Positions 1 through 7,202 are shown, numbered from the stretch's first letter. The stretch is 14,560 nt of DNA from an uncultured Saprospiraceae bacterium (GCA_937967535.1 CALCMV010000160.1:1-14560); one strand, 5' to 3'. Translations and numbers: made by a program. Notes: a model not told the origin generated them from the letters alone.

Positions 1-398
1 GCAAGAAAGGGCTTGACGATGATATACTCCCACCCGATATTCTTGAAACAGGAGAGTATGATAGAGATAATCATAAAATAAAAGGAGTTATCAGTAATCT
101 CAATACGCACTCTATTGAAAGATTCGGTCATGTTTGGGCTACTCATGACGATGTTGGTGTGGACGATTCGGGAATAGATAGTACTTCATATATAAATAGA
201 ATAGTTAGGCGTATATATAATGAAGATAGTGTATTAATAGATATTATTTATTGGTTTGATGAAATTGACAAGACTACATTTTATAGTTATTTGGGGGACA
301 TAGAACCACATAAAGAATATTACATCAATATTTATGTCGTAGATATTTATGGAATAAAAAGATATGGGCAAGAACAAAGTATATACAGGTGTGAGTAG
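1..398 (+). CDS. C-terminal part of an FN3-like extracellular repeat protein (5' end outside window)
   Basis: The frame is open from base 3 and ends with TAG at 396-398, giving about 131 residues. An internal GTG at 159 could serve as a start, but coding-like sequence continues upstream of it, so this is most likely the tail of a larger protein. The pattern resembles the fibronectin-III-like beta-sandwich common in secreted Bacteroidota proteins: an early strand ISNLNTHSIERFGHVWAT (family pattern: V..LG...I..YGFCWST) and a late strand IEPHKEYYINIYVVD followed by YGIKRYGQE (family pattern: L.P.T.YYVRAYA.N..G..YG). This domain usually occurs in tandem in surface or secreted proteins. The ORF ends right after the domain, so no type IX sorting domain follows. 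The assignment rests on pattern only; the domain is divergent and the rest of the protein is not visible. Confidence 0.6.
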   Translation, partial: KKGLDDDILPPDILETGEYDRDNHKIKGVISNLNTHSIERFGHVWATHDDVGVDDSGIDSTSYINRIVRRIYNEDSVLIDIIYWFDEIDKTTFYSYLGDIEPHKEYYINIYVVDIYGIKRYGQEQSIYRCE

Positions 399-596
399 TG
401 GTGATGGAATAGCGTTTAATTGTAGTCATTTTTATCAAGTTGCTGAAAATCAATTTATTATATAGTTTTAAGAGTATGAACCATGAAAGCAATGAGTTTT
501 TTATTTCCTGCTTTTCCCATTTTTCCCCCTAAAAAATTTCCATATCCCAAAACTTCATATTAATTTCGGGTCATTACAAACTAAACCGATATCCAC

Positions 597-2699
597 ATGT
601 TACCCGAACCTTCAGTCTATCTCCGCGAGATACCTTTCGTGCGTTTGCTGCTGCCTTTGGTGGTAGGGATTGTTTTGTCTTTTTGGATAGATTTGCCTGT
701 TTATCTTGTGATTGGTTTGGGGATTTTGTGTTTTTCGGGGATGTCGGTGGTGGCATCTCGCAAGGTGGATTATAAGTGGCGGTGGGTATATGGTGCATTT
801 GTAGTGGGATGGGTGATCTGCTTGGGTTATCTCTTTTCGGTGAAGCACAATGACTTGAATCAACGCAAGCATTTCAGCCGATTTCTTGACGACAAAAACA
901 CGCTTATCGCCAAAGTCACTGCCTCGCCCAAAATCGGCAAACGCCTCAAAACCCAAGTCCGCGTACTCGCCCTCAGCGATTCTACGGGACAGATGAAAAC
1001 CGCTTCCGGCAATCTCCTCGCCTACCTCGAACCCGCTAACATAGATACCGAATTAGCCTACGGAGATGTCTTGATTCTGAAAGGTTGGATACAAGCCGTA
1101 CCGCCGCCGATGAATCCGCATCAATTTGATTACCAACGATATTTGCGTTATCAAAACATTCATTATCAAGCATTTATCAAAAAAGAAGATTGGCAACACA
1201 CCCAAACGAATCAAGGGAATTTCGTTCTGAAATTCGCACAAAAAATCCGTTTTGCCTGCATCAATCAATTGCGCGAATACCTGCCTACGGAGCGCGAATT
1301 TTCCGTCGGGGCGGCTTTGATATTAGGTTACAAAGACGAAATCTCGCAAGATGTACGCGATGCCTACTCACAAACGGGTGCCATGCACGTACTCGCCGTA
1401 TCGGGCTTGCATGTGGGGCTGATTTATTTGTTTCTCAACTATTTTTTGGGCTTTGTGAAAACCCGAAATCGGATATTTCGCATCGCTCGTCCGGTGATTT
1501 TGATTACGGGGATTTGGGTATTTGCCTTACTTACGGGTATGTCGCCTTCGGTGATGCGGGCGGCTACGATGTTTAGTTTTTTGGTGGTTGGACTATCTAT
1601 GAGTCGCTATACGAATGTGTATAATACGTTGGCATGTTCGGCGTTTTTTCTCTTGTATTTCAATCCGTATTTGATTGCCAATGTTGGTTTTCAGTTGTCC
1701 TATGTGGCGGTTTTGGGCATTGTTTATTTTCAGCCGCGCATCTATCGCTTGTGGATTCCGCGCTCGGCTCTAGTGGATAATTTGTGGGCATTGACTGCCG
1801 TTTCTATTGCTGCACAAATGGCTACACTGCCCTTGAGTTTGTATTACTTTCATCAATTTCCGGTCTTCTTTTGGTTGGCGAGTTTGATTGTGATTCCGGC
1901 TGCTACATTTATACTGGCTTTGGGGATTATGTCGCTGATTTCCAGTTGGATACCTTTTGTTGCTTGGTTTTTCGGAAAACTACTTTTTGGCTTAATATGG
2001 TTTGTCAATTTTTTAATTTTCAGTATTCAAAATTTACCATTTAGCCTGATTGAAGGAGTGTGGATTGGAGGCTTGCTCGTTGCAGGATTGTATTTGGCTT
2101 TGCTGTCATTTGCTTGTTTTTTGAAAATTAAAAAAGCCAAATGGGTCTTGGCAACTTTGGGCTTGCTCTTATTCATTCTAATGAAACGTGCTTCCCAAAT
2201 CATTGAACAGCAAGCTCAACGCGAGATTACCGTTTATCATTCGTACAAAAATTCTATTGCAGATTTTATTTCAAATAAAAAAACAAGAACTATAAGTGGA
2301 ATTGGAGTAGAGACAAGGCAGATTGGCTTTGCAGCGTCCAATCATCAATCTGCCTCCGGTATTCGCACAAATGATAAAGGATATTTCAGGGGAAATCACG
2401 AGGATGAAAATCTCTTTTTATTACAAAATTTTATTCAATTTTACGATAAAAAAATACTGGTGCTTGATAATGAAAATCTACTAACTGATTCATTATCAAT
2501 AAGAACAGACTATGTACTCATCCAAAATAGTCCTTATCTTCAAATAACGAAAATAAAAGATACATTTCAGCCAAAAGTCATTATATTTGACGCTTCAAAC
2601 AGTCATAAAGCCATCAATATCTGGAAACGACAATGTACAGAAATTGATTTGGCTTACCACGACATCAATGAAAAAGGCGCGTGGACGATGCAGTTTTGA
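597..2699 (+). CDS. comEC: ComEC/Rec2-family DNA uptake channel protein
   Basis: A 700-residue polytopic inner-membrane protein of the ComEC/Rec2 family, which carries single-stranded DNA across the inner membrane during natural transformation. Hydrophobic helices begin at about residue 17. Residues about 80-200 form the DUF4131/OB-like soluble region. The Competence domain starts near residue 235 (FSVGAALILGYKDEIS) and carries the family signature HVLAVSGLHVGLI at 264-276, followed by many membrane segments to about residue 530. The last 170 residues are soluble and show no HxHxDH metallo-beta-lactamase motif, which is usual for the Bacteroidota form. Residues about 565-600 look like an insertion (see findings). 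ATG 597 is chosen because the hydrophobic N-terminus follows at once; no clear ribosome binding site is visible, as is normal in this phylum. It stands alone, with no com genes beside it. Confidence 0.93.
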   Translation: MLPEPSVYLREIPFVRLLLPLVVGIVLSFWIDLPVYLVIGLGILCFSGMSVVASRKVDYKWRWVYGAFVVGWVICLGYLFSVKHNDLNQRKHFSRFLDDKNTLIAKVTASPKIGKRLKTQVRVLALSDSTGQMKTASGNLLAYLEPANIDTELAYGDVLILKGWIQAVPPPMNPHQFDYQRYLRYQNIHYQAFIKKEDWQHTQTNQGNFVLKFAQKIRFACINQLREYLPTEREFSVGAALILGYKDEISQDVRDAYSQTGAMHVLAVSGLHVGLIYLFLNYFLGFVKTRNRIFRIARPVILITGIWVFALLTGMSPSVMRAATMFSFLVVGLSMSRYTNVYNTLACSAFFLLYFNPYLIANVGFQLSYVAVLGIVYFQPRIYRLWIPRSALVDNLWALTAVSIAAQMATLPLSLYYFHQFPVFFWLASLIVIPAATFILALGIMSLISSWIPFVAWFFGKLLFGLIWFVNFLIFSIQNLPFSLIEGVWIGGLLVAGLYLALLSFACFLKIKKAKWVLATLGLLLFILMKRASQIIEQQAQREITVYHSYKNSIADFISNKKTRTISGIGVETRQIGFAASNHQSASGIRTNDKGYFRGNHEDENLFLLQNFIQFYDKKILVLDNENLLTDSLSIRTDYVLIQNSPYLQITKIKDTFQPKVIIFDASNSHKAINIWKRQCTEIDLAYHDINEKGAWTMQF

Positions 2700-2742
2700 A
2701 TCATTGTATGATTGTGATAATCAGTAATTTACAATCCCGTAT

Positions 2743-2889
2743 GGCTATCCGTTTAAGTTTGCTCGCGGGATAGTACTCGTCTGACGAAGGTTTTTGTGAA
2801 ACGTATTGATTTGTCTCATAAAATATTCGCATTGAATAAAGGGATTCGTCTGACGAGTATTCGCTTTAGGCAAAGTTGAATGGCTAGCC
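2743..2889. repeat. 147-bp palindromic MITE/REP-like element, copy 1
   Basis: The ends are imperfect inverted repeats. The left end reads GGCTATCC...AAGTTTGC and then TACTCGTCTGACGAA; the right end, reverse-complemented, reads GGCTAGCC...AACTTTGC and then TACTCGTCAGACGAA. Arms are about 45 bp, with CGTC-T-GACG, itself a small palindrome, inside each arm. A second copy lies at 14420-14560 with about 7 differences over 141 aligned bases. No ORF spans it and no clear target-site duplication is visible. It sits between comEC and the DUF1761 gene. Confidence 0.85.
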
Positions 2890-2896
2890 TAAAAAA

Positions 2897-2931
2897 TTAT
2901 GAACTATGAACTGGCAACTATGAACTGATAG
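2897..2931. repeat. Degenerate heptanucleotide array
   Basis: Five consecutive 7-mers: TTATGAA, CTATGAA, CTGGCAA, CTATGAA, CTGATAG. It starts eight bases after the palindromic element and ends 41 bases before the DUF1761 start codon. Confidence 0.7.
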
Positions 2932-2972
2932 CCATTTCACAATCACGATTTTCTAACTAACTAATTTTTAAT

Positions 2973-3455
2973 ATGAATTTTCCGATACTTTTTGCCTCAG
3001 CCCTCATACCGATGGTCATTGGTGCAATTTGGTACAATCCCAAAGTACTCGGCAATGCTTGGATGAAAGCCTCCGGTGTCACCGAAGAACAGGTACAAAG
3101 TGGTAATATGGTACTGATATTTGGCTTGGCATTTTTGTTTAGTTTTTTCTTGGCATTTGCGCTATATGGCTTGTCTATACACCAAACCGGAATTGGTCAA
3201 TTATTTGGTACTGCCCCGGCGGGTTCTGACGAACAGCTTCTTCTGAATGATATTATGGAAAAATATGCGGACAGACACCGTACATTCGGACATGGTGCGC
3301 TACATGGTGGAATAGGTTCTATTCTGTTTGCCCTGCCACTGATTGGTATTCTTGCTTTGTTTGAACGGCGCAGTTGGCGGTATGTGATGCTTCACTTTGG
3401 ATATTGGTTCATTGCCATGACATTGATGGGAGGAGTTATCTGCCAATTTGCCTGA
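2973..3455 (+). CDS. DUF1761 family membrane protein
   Basis: A 160-residue integral membrane protein of unknown function. The N-terminal segment GAIWYNPKVLGNAWMK (about residues 17-32) is the hallmark of DUF1761, and hydrophobic helices fall at about 1-20, 46-68, 108-130 and 137-157. A hydrophilic stretch at 73-100 (AGSDEQLLLNDIMEKYADRH) interrupts helices 2 and 3, and an HGALHGG motif follows. Members are small multi-pass proteins common in Bacteroidota and Proteobacteria, with no established activity. It is monocistronic here, with 273 bp of repeat-rich DNA upstream. ATG 2973 follows an in-frame AT-rich leader and gives a normal full-length family member. Confidence 0.85.
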   Translation: MNFPILFASALIPMVIGAIWYNPKVLGNAWMKASGVTEEQVQSGNMVLIFGLAFLFSFFLAFALYGLSIHQTGIGQLFGTAPAGSDEQLLLNDIMEKYADRHRTFGHGALHGGIGSILFALPLIGILALFERRSWRYVMLHFGYWFIAMTLMGGVICQFA

Positions 3456-3509
3456 TAAAATCCCCCAAAACATGCGTATAATTAGAATTTGTGACTTGTG
3501 GAATCACAC

Positions 3510-3549
3510 AAAAAAAAAGCGCATCACTTTGGGAGAAGTGAAATGCGCT
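3510..3549 (-). terminator. Rho-independent terminator reading leftward
   Basis: Stem AGCGCAT (3518-3524) pairs with ATGCGCT (3543-3549). It continues as CACTT (3525-3529) with AAGTG (3536-3540), with an AA bulge and a six-base loop. A run of nine A on the plus strand (3510-3518) becomes the U-tract only for minus-strand transcription. The stem has no T-run on its right, so it does not obviously terminate the DUF1761 transcript. Confidence 0.65.
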
Positions 3550-3717
3550 CTTCGATATACAGATGAATTGGATTGAAAAAACTTTGTACAAATCTGTAAT
3601 TGCGTAATTGTATTTGTATAGACCATATAATGAATTATTTGGTTGCATTAGTAATTGTTAAGAACATATTTTTGTATATCTGAAAAAAGGAAAATATTTG
3701 AAAGGTACTGATAAAAT

Positions 3718-3751
3718 GAAAAAGCCCTCGCACATGTGCGAAGGCTTTTTC
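3718..3751. terminator. Bidirectional rho-independent terminator
   Basis: GAAAAAGCC (3718-3726) pairs with GGCTTTTTC (3743-3751). One C/A mismatch leads to the palindrome TCGCACATGTGCGA (3728-3741). A- and T-tracts on both sides make it usable in both directions. It lies 110 bp past the stop of the minus-strand aquaporin gene and 262 bp past DUF1761. Confidence 0.85.
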
Positions 3752-3861
3752 TTATTTTATGGTTGATATTTTTTAGTGGGAAAAATAAAATTGAGTTGAT
3801 AAATGTACTATTTATTTAGTGCTCAAAATTTGACATTTCATTTACTCAATATTCAAAATTA

Positions 3862-4512
3862 TTAATCGTCACCACCTAGTCGTGTATAAGTCGCATTGAA
3901 TGCCAATGCAGCGAGCGCACCTCCTACGAAGTTAGCAGCAAGAGCCAAAATCGCTGTACCCCAGCCGGCTAAACCATTGAATGCTGCACCGATAGCTACG
4001 GCAGGATTGAAGCATCCGCCTGTACCAAAACCGCCAAGTGCATAAGCCATTGCCAATACAGTAAAACCGATAGCAAGACCGTAATAAGAATTACCGGCTG
4101 TACTTTTCGTAGTAGCTGTTTGTAAGACCACCCATACGAGTGCGAATGTTCCCAACAACTCTGCTACAAAAGCCGCAGGTACATCGGCAGGCATATCGCC
4201 ACCGCCCAGTATCGTACCTTTACTGAGTACACCTGCACCGACAACCGCCGCAAGAATACCACCAAGGATTTGTGCTACCATGTAGCCCGGCACATCGCTA
4301 CCCGCTACTTTGCCACGCATCAGTACGCCAAGTGTAACCGCCGGGTTGTAGTGTGCGCCGGAGATGTGACCACCTGCGTACACCATGACCATCAACGCAG
4401 AACCAATGGCTAATGGTGCTAAAAAGTTGTTATCAGCAATACCATTAACCACGCTCACAATGGTCAGAACAAGAAAGAAAGTTCCAATGAACTCTACTAA
4501 ATACTTTTTCAT
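3862..4512 (-). CDS. MIP/aquaporin-family channel
   Basis: A 216-residue six-helix channel of the major intrinsic protein family, which passes water or small neutral solutes through the inner membrane. Both pore signatures are present: SGAHYNPAVT with NPA at residues 56-58, and GGCFNPAVAIG with NPA at 169-171. The N-terminus EFIGTFFLVL and the second-half helix AELLGTFALVWV are typical and show the internal duplication. The residue after the second NPA is Val172, where classical AqpZ/GlpF proteins carry the selectivity-filter arginine, so the substrate cannot be assumed to be water only. The length is slightly short of AqpZ (about 230). It is divergent from dapB across a 144-bp spacer; the terminator at 3718-3751 probably ends its transcript. 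Confidence 0.9.
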   Translation of the reverse strand: MKKYLVEFIGTFFLVLTIVSVVNGIADNNFLAPLAIGSALMVMVYAGGHISGAHYNPAVTLGVLMRGKVAGSDVPGYMVAQILGGILAAVVGAGVLSKGTILGGGDMPADVPAAFVAELLGTFALVWVVLQTATTKSTAGNSYYGLAIGFTVLAMAYALGGFGTGGCFNPAVAIGAAFNGLAGWGTAILALAANFVGGALAALAFNATYTRLGGDD

Positions 4513-4536
4513 AAAAGATAATTTAGGTTCAACAAA

Positions 4537-4570
4537 TTGGTTAGTTATTGAATATAATTAAATAATTTTG
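4537..4570 (+). promoter_or_regulatory. Possible Bacteroidota-type promoter for dapB
   Basis: TAATTTTG at 4563-4570 fits the -7 consensus TAnnTTTG exactly. The nearest TTG (4537-4539) is 23 nt upstream, longer than the usual 19-21. The box overlaps the small palindrome TTTGT-C-ACAAA (4567-4577) in the aquaporin/dapB divergent spacer, which could be an operator. Tentative. Confidence 0.35.
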
Positions 4571-4656
4571 TCACAAATTTGGACTTAGTTCAGACGAAAT
4601 ATATATATAAAGGTAACGAAAGGTATATTAAAAATAAAAACAATATTCGCTTTTTT

Positions 4657-5370
4657 ATGAAAATAGCAATAATCGGTTACGGAAAAATGGGCAAAACCAT
4701 AGAAAATATTGCCCTAAAAAACGGTGATAATATTATACTCCGTATTACGGACGAAAATACGCACGAACTCACACTTGAAAACCTCCAAAAAGCTGATGTA
4801 GCCATCGAATTTACACGCCCCGAAGTAGCTTTTGGCAATATAAAAACCTGCCTCGAAGCGGGAGTGCCTATCGTGTCGGGTACAACCGGTTGGTTGAGTA
4901 AACTTACTGAAATACAAGCAATTACAAAACAAAATAACGGTGCATTTTTCTATGCCTCCAATTTTAGTGTCGGTGTCAATATCTTTTTCGCACTCAATAA
5001 AAAACTCGCCGCCATGATGAACGAACAGCCCAACTACATTGCTTCCATTCACGAAATTCATCATACCCAAAAACTCGATGCACCAAGCGGTACAGCCATC
5101 ACACTCGGCGAGGACATTATCGAAAACATCCACCAACTCAAGGCATGGACATCGCAAAAAAAACAGCCTGATGAACTACACATCACTTCCGCCCGAATCA
5201 ACAAAACCCCCGGTACACATATTGTCACATATACTTCCGATATTGACGAAATCGAAATCATTCATACAGCGAAAAGCCGGGAGGGTTTTGCTCAAGGTGC
5301 GCTCATGGCTGCACGATGGCTAATAGGAAAGCAAGGTTGTTTTGGAATGTCAGATATGTTGGGGATGTAA
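4657..5370 (+). CDS. dapB: 4-hydroxy-tetrahydrodipicolinate reductase
   Basis: DapB reduces 4-hydroxy-tetrahydrodipicolinate with NAD(P)H in the diaminopimelate/lysine pathway, feeding peptidoglycan and lysine synthesis in the cytoplasm. The 237-residue product opens with the Rossmann motif GYGKMG (7-12). It continues with EFTRPE (51-56), VSGTTGW (73-79), and the substrate-binding, catalytic block EIHHTQKLDAPSGTA (133-147), in which His135/His136 and Lys139 match the catalytic histidine and lysine of the family. The C-terminus GFAQGALMAARWL is also typical. The frame stays open to an ATG at 4579, but MKIAIIGYGKMG begins at ATG 4657, exactly where the family starts, and the extra 26 residues are AT-rich and unconserved in character. 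Transcribed divergently from the aquaporin gene; no other lysine genes adjoin it. Confidence 0.96.
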   Translation: MKIAIIGYGKMGKTIENIALKNGDNIILRITDENTHELTLENLQKADVAIEFTRPEVAFGNIKTCLEAGVPIVSGTTGWLSKLTEIQAITKQNNGAFFYASNFSVGVNIFFALNKKLAAMMNEQPNYIASIHEIHHTQKLDAPSGTAITLGEDIIENIHQLKAWTSQKKQPDELHITSARINKTPGTHIVTYTSDIDEIEIIHTAKSREGFAQGALMAARWLIGKQGCFGMSDMLGM

Positions 5371-5425
5371 ACTTATTAATTTCGGGTAAATTATAGTTAA
5401 TTCTAAAATATTTATAAATAGTTAA

Positions 5426-5460
5426 TTGGTGATTGGTGATTGGTTATTAGTTATTAGTTA
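5426..5460. repeat. Degenerate heptanucleotide array
   Basis: Five 7-mers that drift in sequence: TTGGTGA twice, TTGGTTA once, TTAGTTA twice. The array lies 55 bp downstream of dapB. The stepwise change from one unit to the next suggests expansion by slippage with point mutation. Confidence 0.75.
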
Positions 5461-5609
5461 GTTGTAATGGTTTTTCTCTTTTTTTTGAATTATAAATTTT
5501 ATCTAAAAAAAATCATTATCAAAAAATTATCCACGAGAAAAAAATTAATATTTGGATTATTTTACAAAATAATAAAAGAAATTATTTAGTCATTATAATT
5601 ATAAATTAC

Positions 5610-5681
5610 TAGACTTTATTCAGGAAATTTTCTTAGACGCGCGTGCGCGAGAGCATACAATTTTTTTCTAAATAAAGTCTA
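5610..5681. repeat. 72-bp hairpin element with GC-rich palindromic core
   Basis: Outer arms TAGACTTTATT (5610-5620) and AATAAAGTCTA (5671-5681) pair perfectly. Pairing then continues with one mismatch and one G-T to 5627/5664. The centre holds CGCGC-GT-GCGCG (5638-5649), a sharp GC-rich island in otherwise AT-rich DNA. It could be a small mobile palindromic element or the folded end of the dapB transcript; the T-run (5660-5667) is inside the arm, not after it. Confidence 0.55.
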
Positions 5682-5802
5682 CTGATTATCCATTTTTTAT
5701 TTATTAAAAAATACTAAACCTGATGCTAATCCGATAGCTATCGGGAAATTAACTAATCACTAATAACGCCAATTTAAAAATGGTTATATTTCAGTTCGAC
5801 CA

Positions 5803-5858
5803 TTTTGATTTTGATTTTCATTTTGATTTTCATTTTTCATTTTAATTTTGATTTTAAT
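5803..5858. repeat. Degenerate hexanucleotide array
   Basis: About nine units of TTTTGA/TTTTCA/TTTTAA type, period 6 with one 7-base unit. It ends 8 bp before the start codon of the DUF3784-like gene, so any promoter must lie inside or upstream of it, and copy-number change would alter promoter-to-start spacing. Confidence 0.75.
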
Positions 5859-5866
5859 TCGTTCCC

Positions 5867-6586
5867 ATGTTGTTTTTAATTATTTTTCTGGGACTACTTT
5901 TTGTAGGAACGGGTTTTCTGCTGACGGAAAAAAATGCGCCTTATCTGCTATCGGGCTATAATACGTTGTCGAAAGAGGAACAGGCAAAATTTGACTTAAA
6001 AAATTATCTTCCTGCTTTCCGAAAATTTCATACATTTTTGGGGCTATCGGTGCTTGTTGTGGGTTTGATTTTGCATTTTTTGGTGTCGAAAAATGCGGGC
6101 TTGGTGTTTGTGACGATTTACCCGATTTTAGCTTATATTTTTTTCATTTTTCGGACTAAAAAATATGAAACCCAATCTATGCGGCGCAAGAATAGTCTAG
6201 GAATTATTCTTCTATTACTGACAACAGTATTAGTAGGTTTTTTATTATTTAGAAGTTTTCAGGAAACAAAAATTGAAATACACGATGGGGCGGTCACTTT
6301 CGTGGGAATGTACGGCGAAACCGTTGATTTTCAAGATATTCGTGCGCTTGAATTATTAGAAAAATTACCCAAAATATCATTAAAATTAAACGGTACGGCT
6401 GTGGATGGTATTTATAAAGGAAAATTTAAAACCGGCGATGGAGAGATAGTGAAATTATTAATTAATGCAGAAAAAAATAAACCCTATATTAAAATTAACA
6501 GAAAGAAAGATAAATCCATTTTTTTTGCTTCAAAAAATGATGATAACAGACGTATTTACCAACAATTAAAAGAGAAAATGGAGTGA
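5867..6586 (+). CDS. DUF3784-like membrane protein with C-terminal PH-like region
   Basis: A 239-residue protein of unknown function. The N-terminal 100 residues fit DUF3784: a first membrane segment (about 1-18), the signature LLSGYNTLSKEEQAKFDLKN (27-46), then helices at about 55-72 and 77-95. A fourth helix at about 111-128 is followed by a 110-residue soluble, probably cytoplasmic, domain starting KIEIHDGAVTFVGMYGETVDF. Its alternating pattern and the phrase YKINR/KSIFFASKND suggest a bacterial PH-like fold, by inference only. The C-terminus is highly charged. ATG 5867 directly precedes the first hydrophobic segment. aroQ starts 43 bp after the stop, so the two may be cotranscribed, although no functional link is evident. 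Confidence 0.7.
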   Translation: MLFLIIFLGLLFVGTGFLLTEKNAPYLLSGYNTLSKEEQAKFDLKNYLPAFRKFHTFLGLSVLVVGLILHFLVSKNAGLVFVTIYPILAYIFFIFRTKKYETQSMRRKNSLGIILLLLTTVLVGFLLFRSFQETKIEIHDGAVTFVGMYGETVDFQDIRALELLEKLPKISLKLNGTAVDGIYKGKFKTGDGEIVKLLINAEKNKPYIKINRKKDKSIFFASKNDDNRRIYQQLKEKME

Positions 6587-6629
6587 GAACAGAACGCTCG
6601 TGTTTCTGACTTTCAACATCTGAATAATT

Positions 6630-7100
6630 ATGAAAATAGCTATCATCAACGGACCCAACCTCAATCTGCTCGGCAAACGAGAACCGGAAATATATGGTCG
6701 TCAAACATTTGAGGAATATTTTGAGGAATTAAAAAAAATATTTCCCGACATACAACTCATTTATTTCCAAAGTAATAGCGAAGGCGAACTCGTCAGCAAG
6801 ATACAAGAATACGGCTTTGAACTTGATGGTATCATTCTCAATTCGGGGGCGTATACGCACACATCCGTAGCCATGCGCGATGCGATTGCCGCAGTACCCG
6901 CAGCTGTGGTCGAAGTCCACATTTCTAATGTACATGCACGAGAAGCATTTCGACATCATTCGTATATTTCGGCAGTCTGTGTTGGTGGTATTTTTGGATT
7001 GGGACTGAAAGGTTATGAACTGGCAATTAGGTTTTTAGAGGAGAGAGATGAGACGAGAGACGAGAGAGATGAGACGAGAGACGAGAGAGGTGAGAGATGA
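6630..7100 (+). CDS. aroQ: Type II 3-dehydroquinate dehydratase with repeat-derived C-terminal tail
   Basis: AroQ dehydrates 3-dehydroquinate to 3-dehydroshikimate in the shikimate pathway. The family core is complete: INGPNLNLLGKREPEIYG (6-23) with the catalytic Tyr22 and Arg17 on the flexible loop, NSGAYTHTSVAMRDAI (71-86), EVHISN (95-100) with the general-acid His97, and AREAFRHHS (103-111). The enzyme forms dodecamers of short subunits, usually 140-150 residues. Here the normal end, GYELAIRFLEE, is followed by about 18 residues (RDETRDERDETRDERGER) that are simply the translation of the heptanucleotide array at 7043-7140; the stop codon TGA is also inside the array. Catalysis should be intact; the tail is probably a passenger. 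The gene is convergent with ompA-like. Confidence 0.95.
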   Translation: MKIAIINGPNLNLLGKREPEIYGRQTFEEYFEELKKIFPDIQLIYFQSNSEGELVSKIQEYGFELDGIILNSGAYTHTSVAMRDAIAAVPAAVVEVHISNVHAREAFRHHSYISAVCVGGIFGLGLKGYELAIRFLEERDETRDERDETRDERGER

Positions 7101-7140
7101 GACGAGAGACGTGAGAACTGAGACGAGAGACGAGAGACGA
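7043..7140 (+). repeat. 14-unit heptanucleotide array (GAGACGA type)
   Basis: Fourteen uninterrupted 7-mers: eight GAGACGA, three GAGAGAT, and one each of GAGAGGT, GAGACGT and GAGAACT. The first eight units overlap the end of aroQ and supply its last codons and stop. The sense strand of aroQ is the purine strand. It is mirrored by the 7203-7279 array on the other side of the terminator. Confidence 0.93.
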
Positions 7141-7159
7141 TAAAAGACATTCATAAAAT

Positions 7160-7195
7160 GAAAGAGCCAATTTTCATAAGAAAATTGGCTCTTTC
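7160..7195. terminator. Shared terminator hairpin between aroQ and ompA-like
   Basis: A perfect 16-bp stem: GAAAGAGCCAATTTTC (7160-7175) with its complement (7180-7195) around the loop ATAA. Short A/T-rich flanks on both sides allow it to end both convergent transcripts. It sits between the two heptamer arrays. Confidence 0.8.
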
Positions 7196-7202
7196 TATTT
7201 AA

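Larger units (their letters stand above)
3456..3861. other. Gene-free convergent intergenic region with two hairpins
   Basis: The gap lies between the convergent DUF1761 and aquaporin genes. It contains a minus-strand terminator (3510-3549) and a bidirectional terminator (3718-3751), with about 170 bp of AT-rich sequence between them in which I see no convincing gene. Possible ORFs here do not resemble protein. Confidence 0.6.
5371..5866. other. AT-rich gene-free intergenic region
   Basis: Nearly 500 bp with no credible ORF. It contains a heptamer array (5426-5460), a hairpin element (5610-5681), the perfect 14-bp palindrome CCGATAGCTATCGG (5731-5744) and a hexamer array (5803-5858). A single DnaA-box-like TTATCCACG lies at 5527-5535. 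No terminator with a T-run follows dapB directly. Confidence 0.6.

Noticed and set aside
558..571. TATTAATTTCGGGT occurring before comEC and again just after dapB (5374-5387)
   Set aside because: A 14-base match in AT-rich DNA with different flanks and positions; may be chance, and no structure supports an element.
3436..3648. 70-codon minus-strand ORF over the DUF1761 3' end
   Set aside because: It crosses the minus-strand terminator hairpin and overlaps DUF1761; the composition is not protein-like.
5527..5535. TTATCCACG, a DnaA-box-like site in AT-rich DNA
   Set aside because: It is a single site with one mismatch, with no cluster and no dnaA or other origin genes nearby; not enough for an origin.
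5731..5744. Perfect palindrome CCGATAGCTATCGG
   Set aside because: It is short, stands alone in the window and is not placed at a promoter I can support, so no regulator site is claimed.
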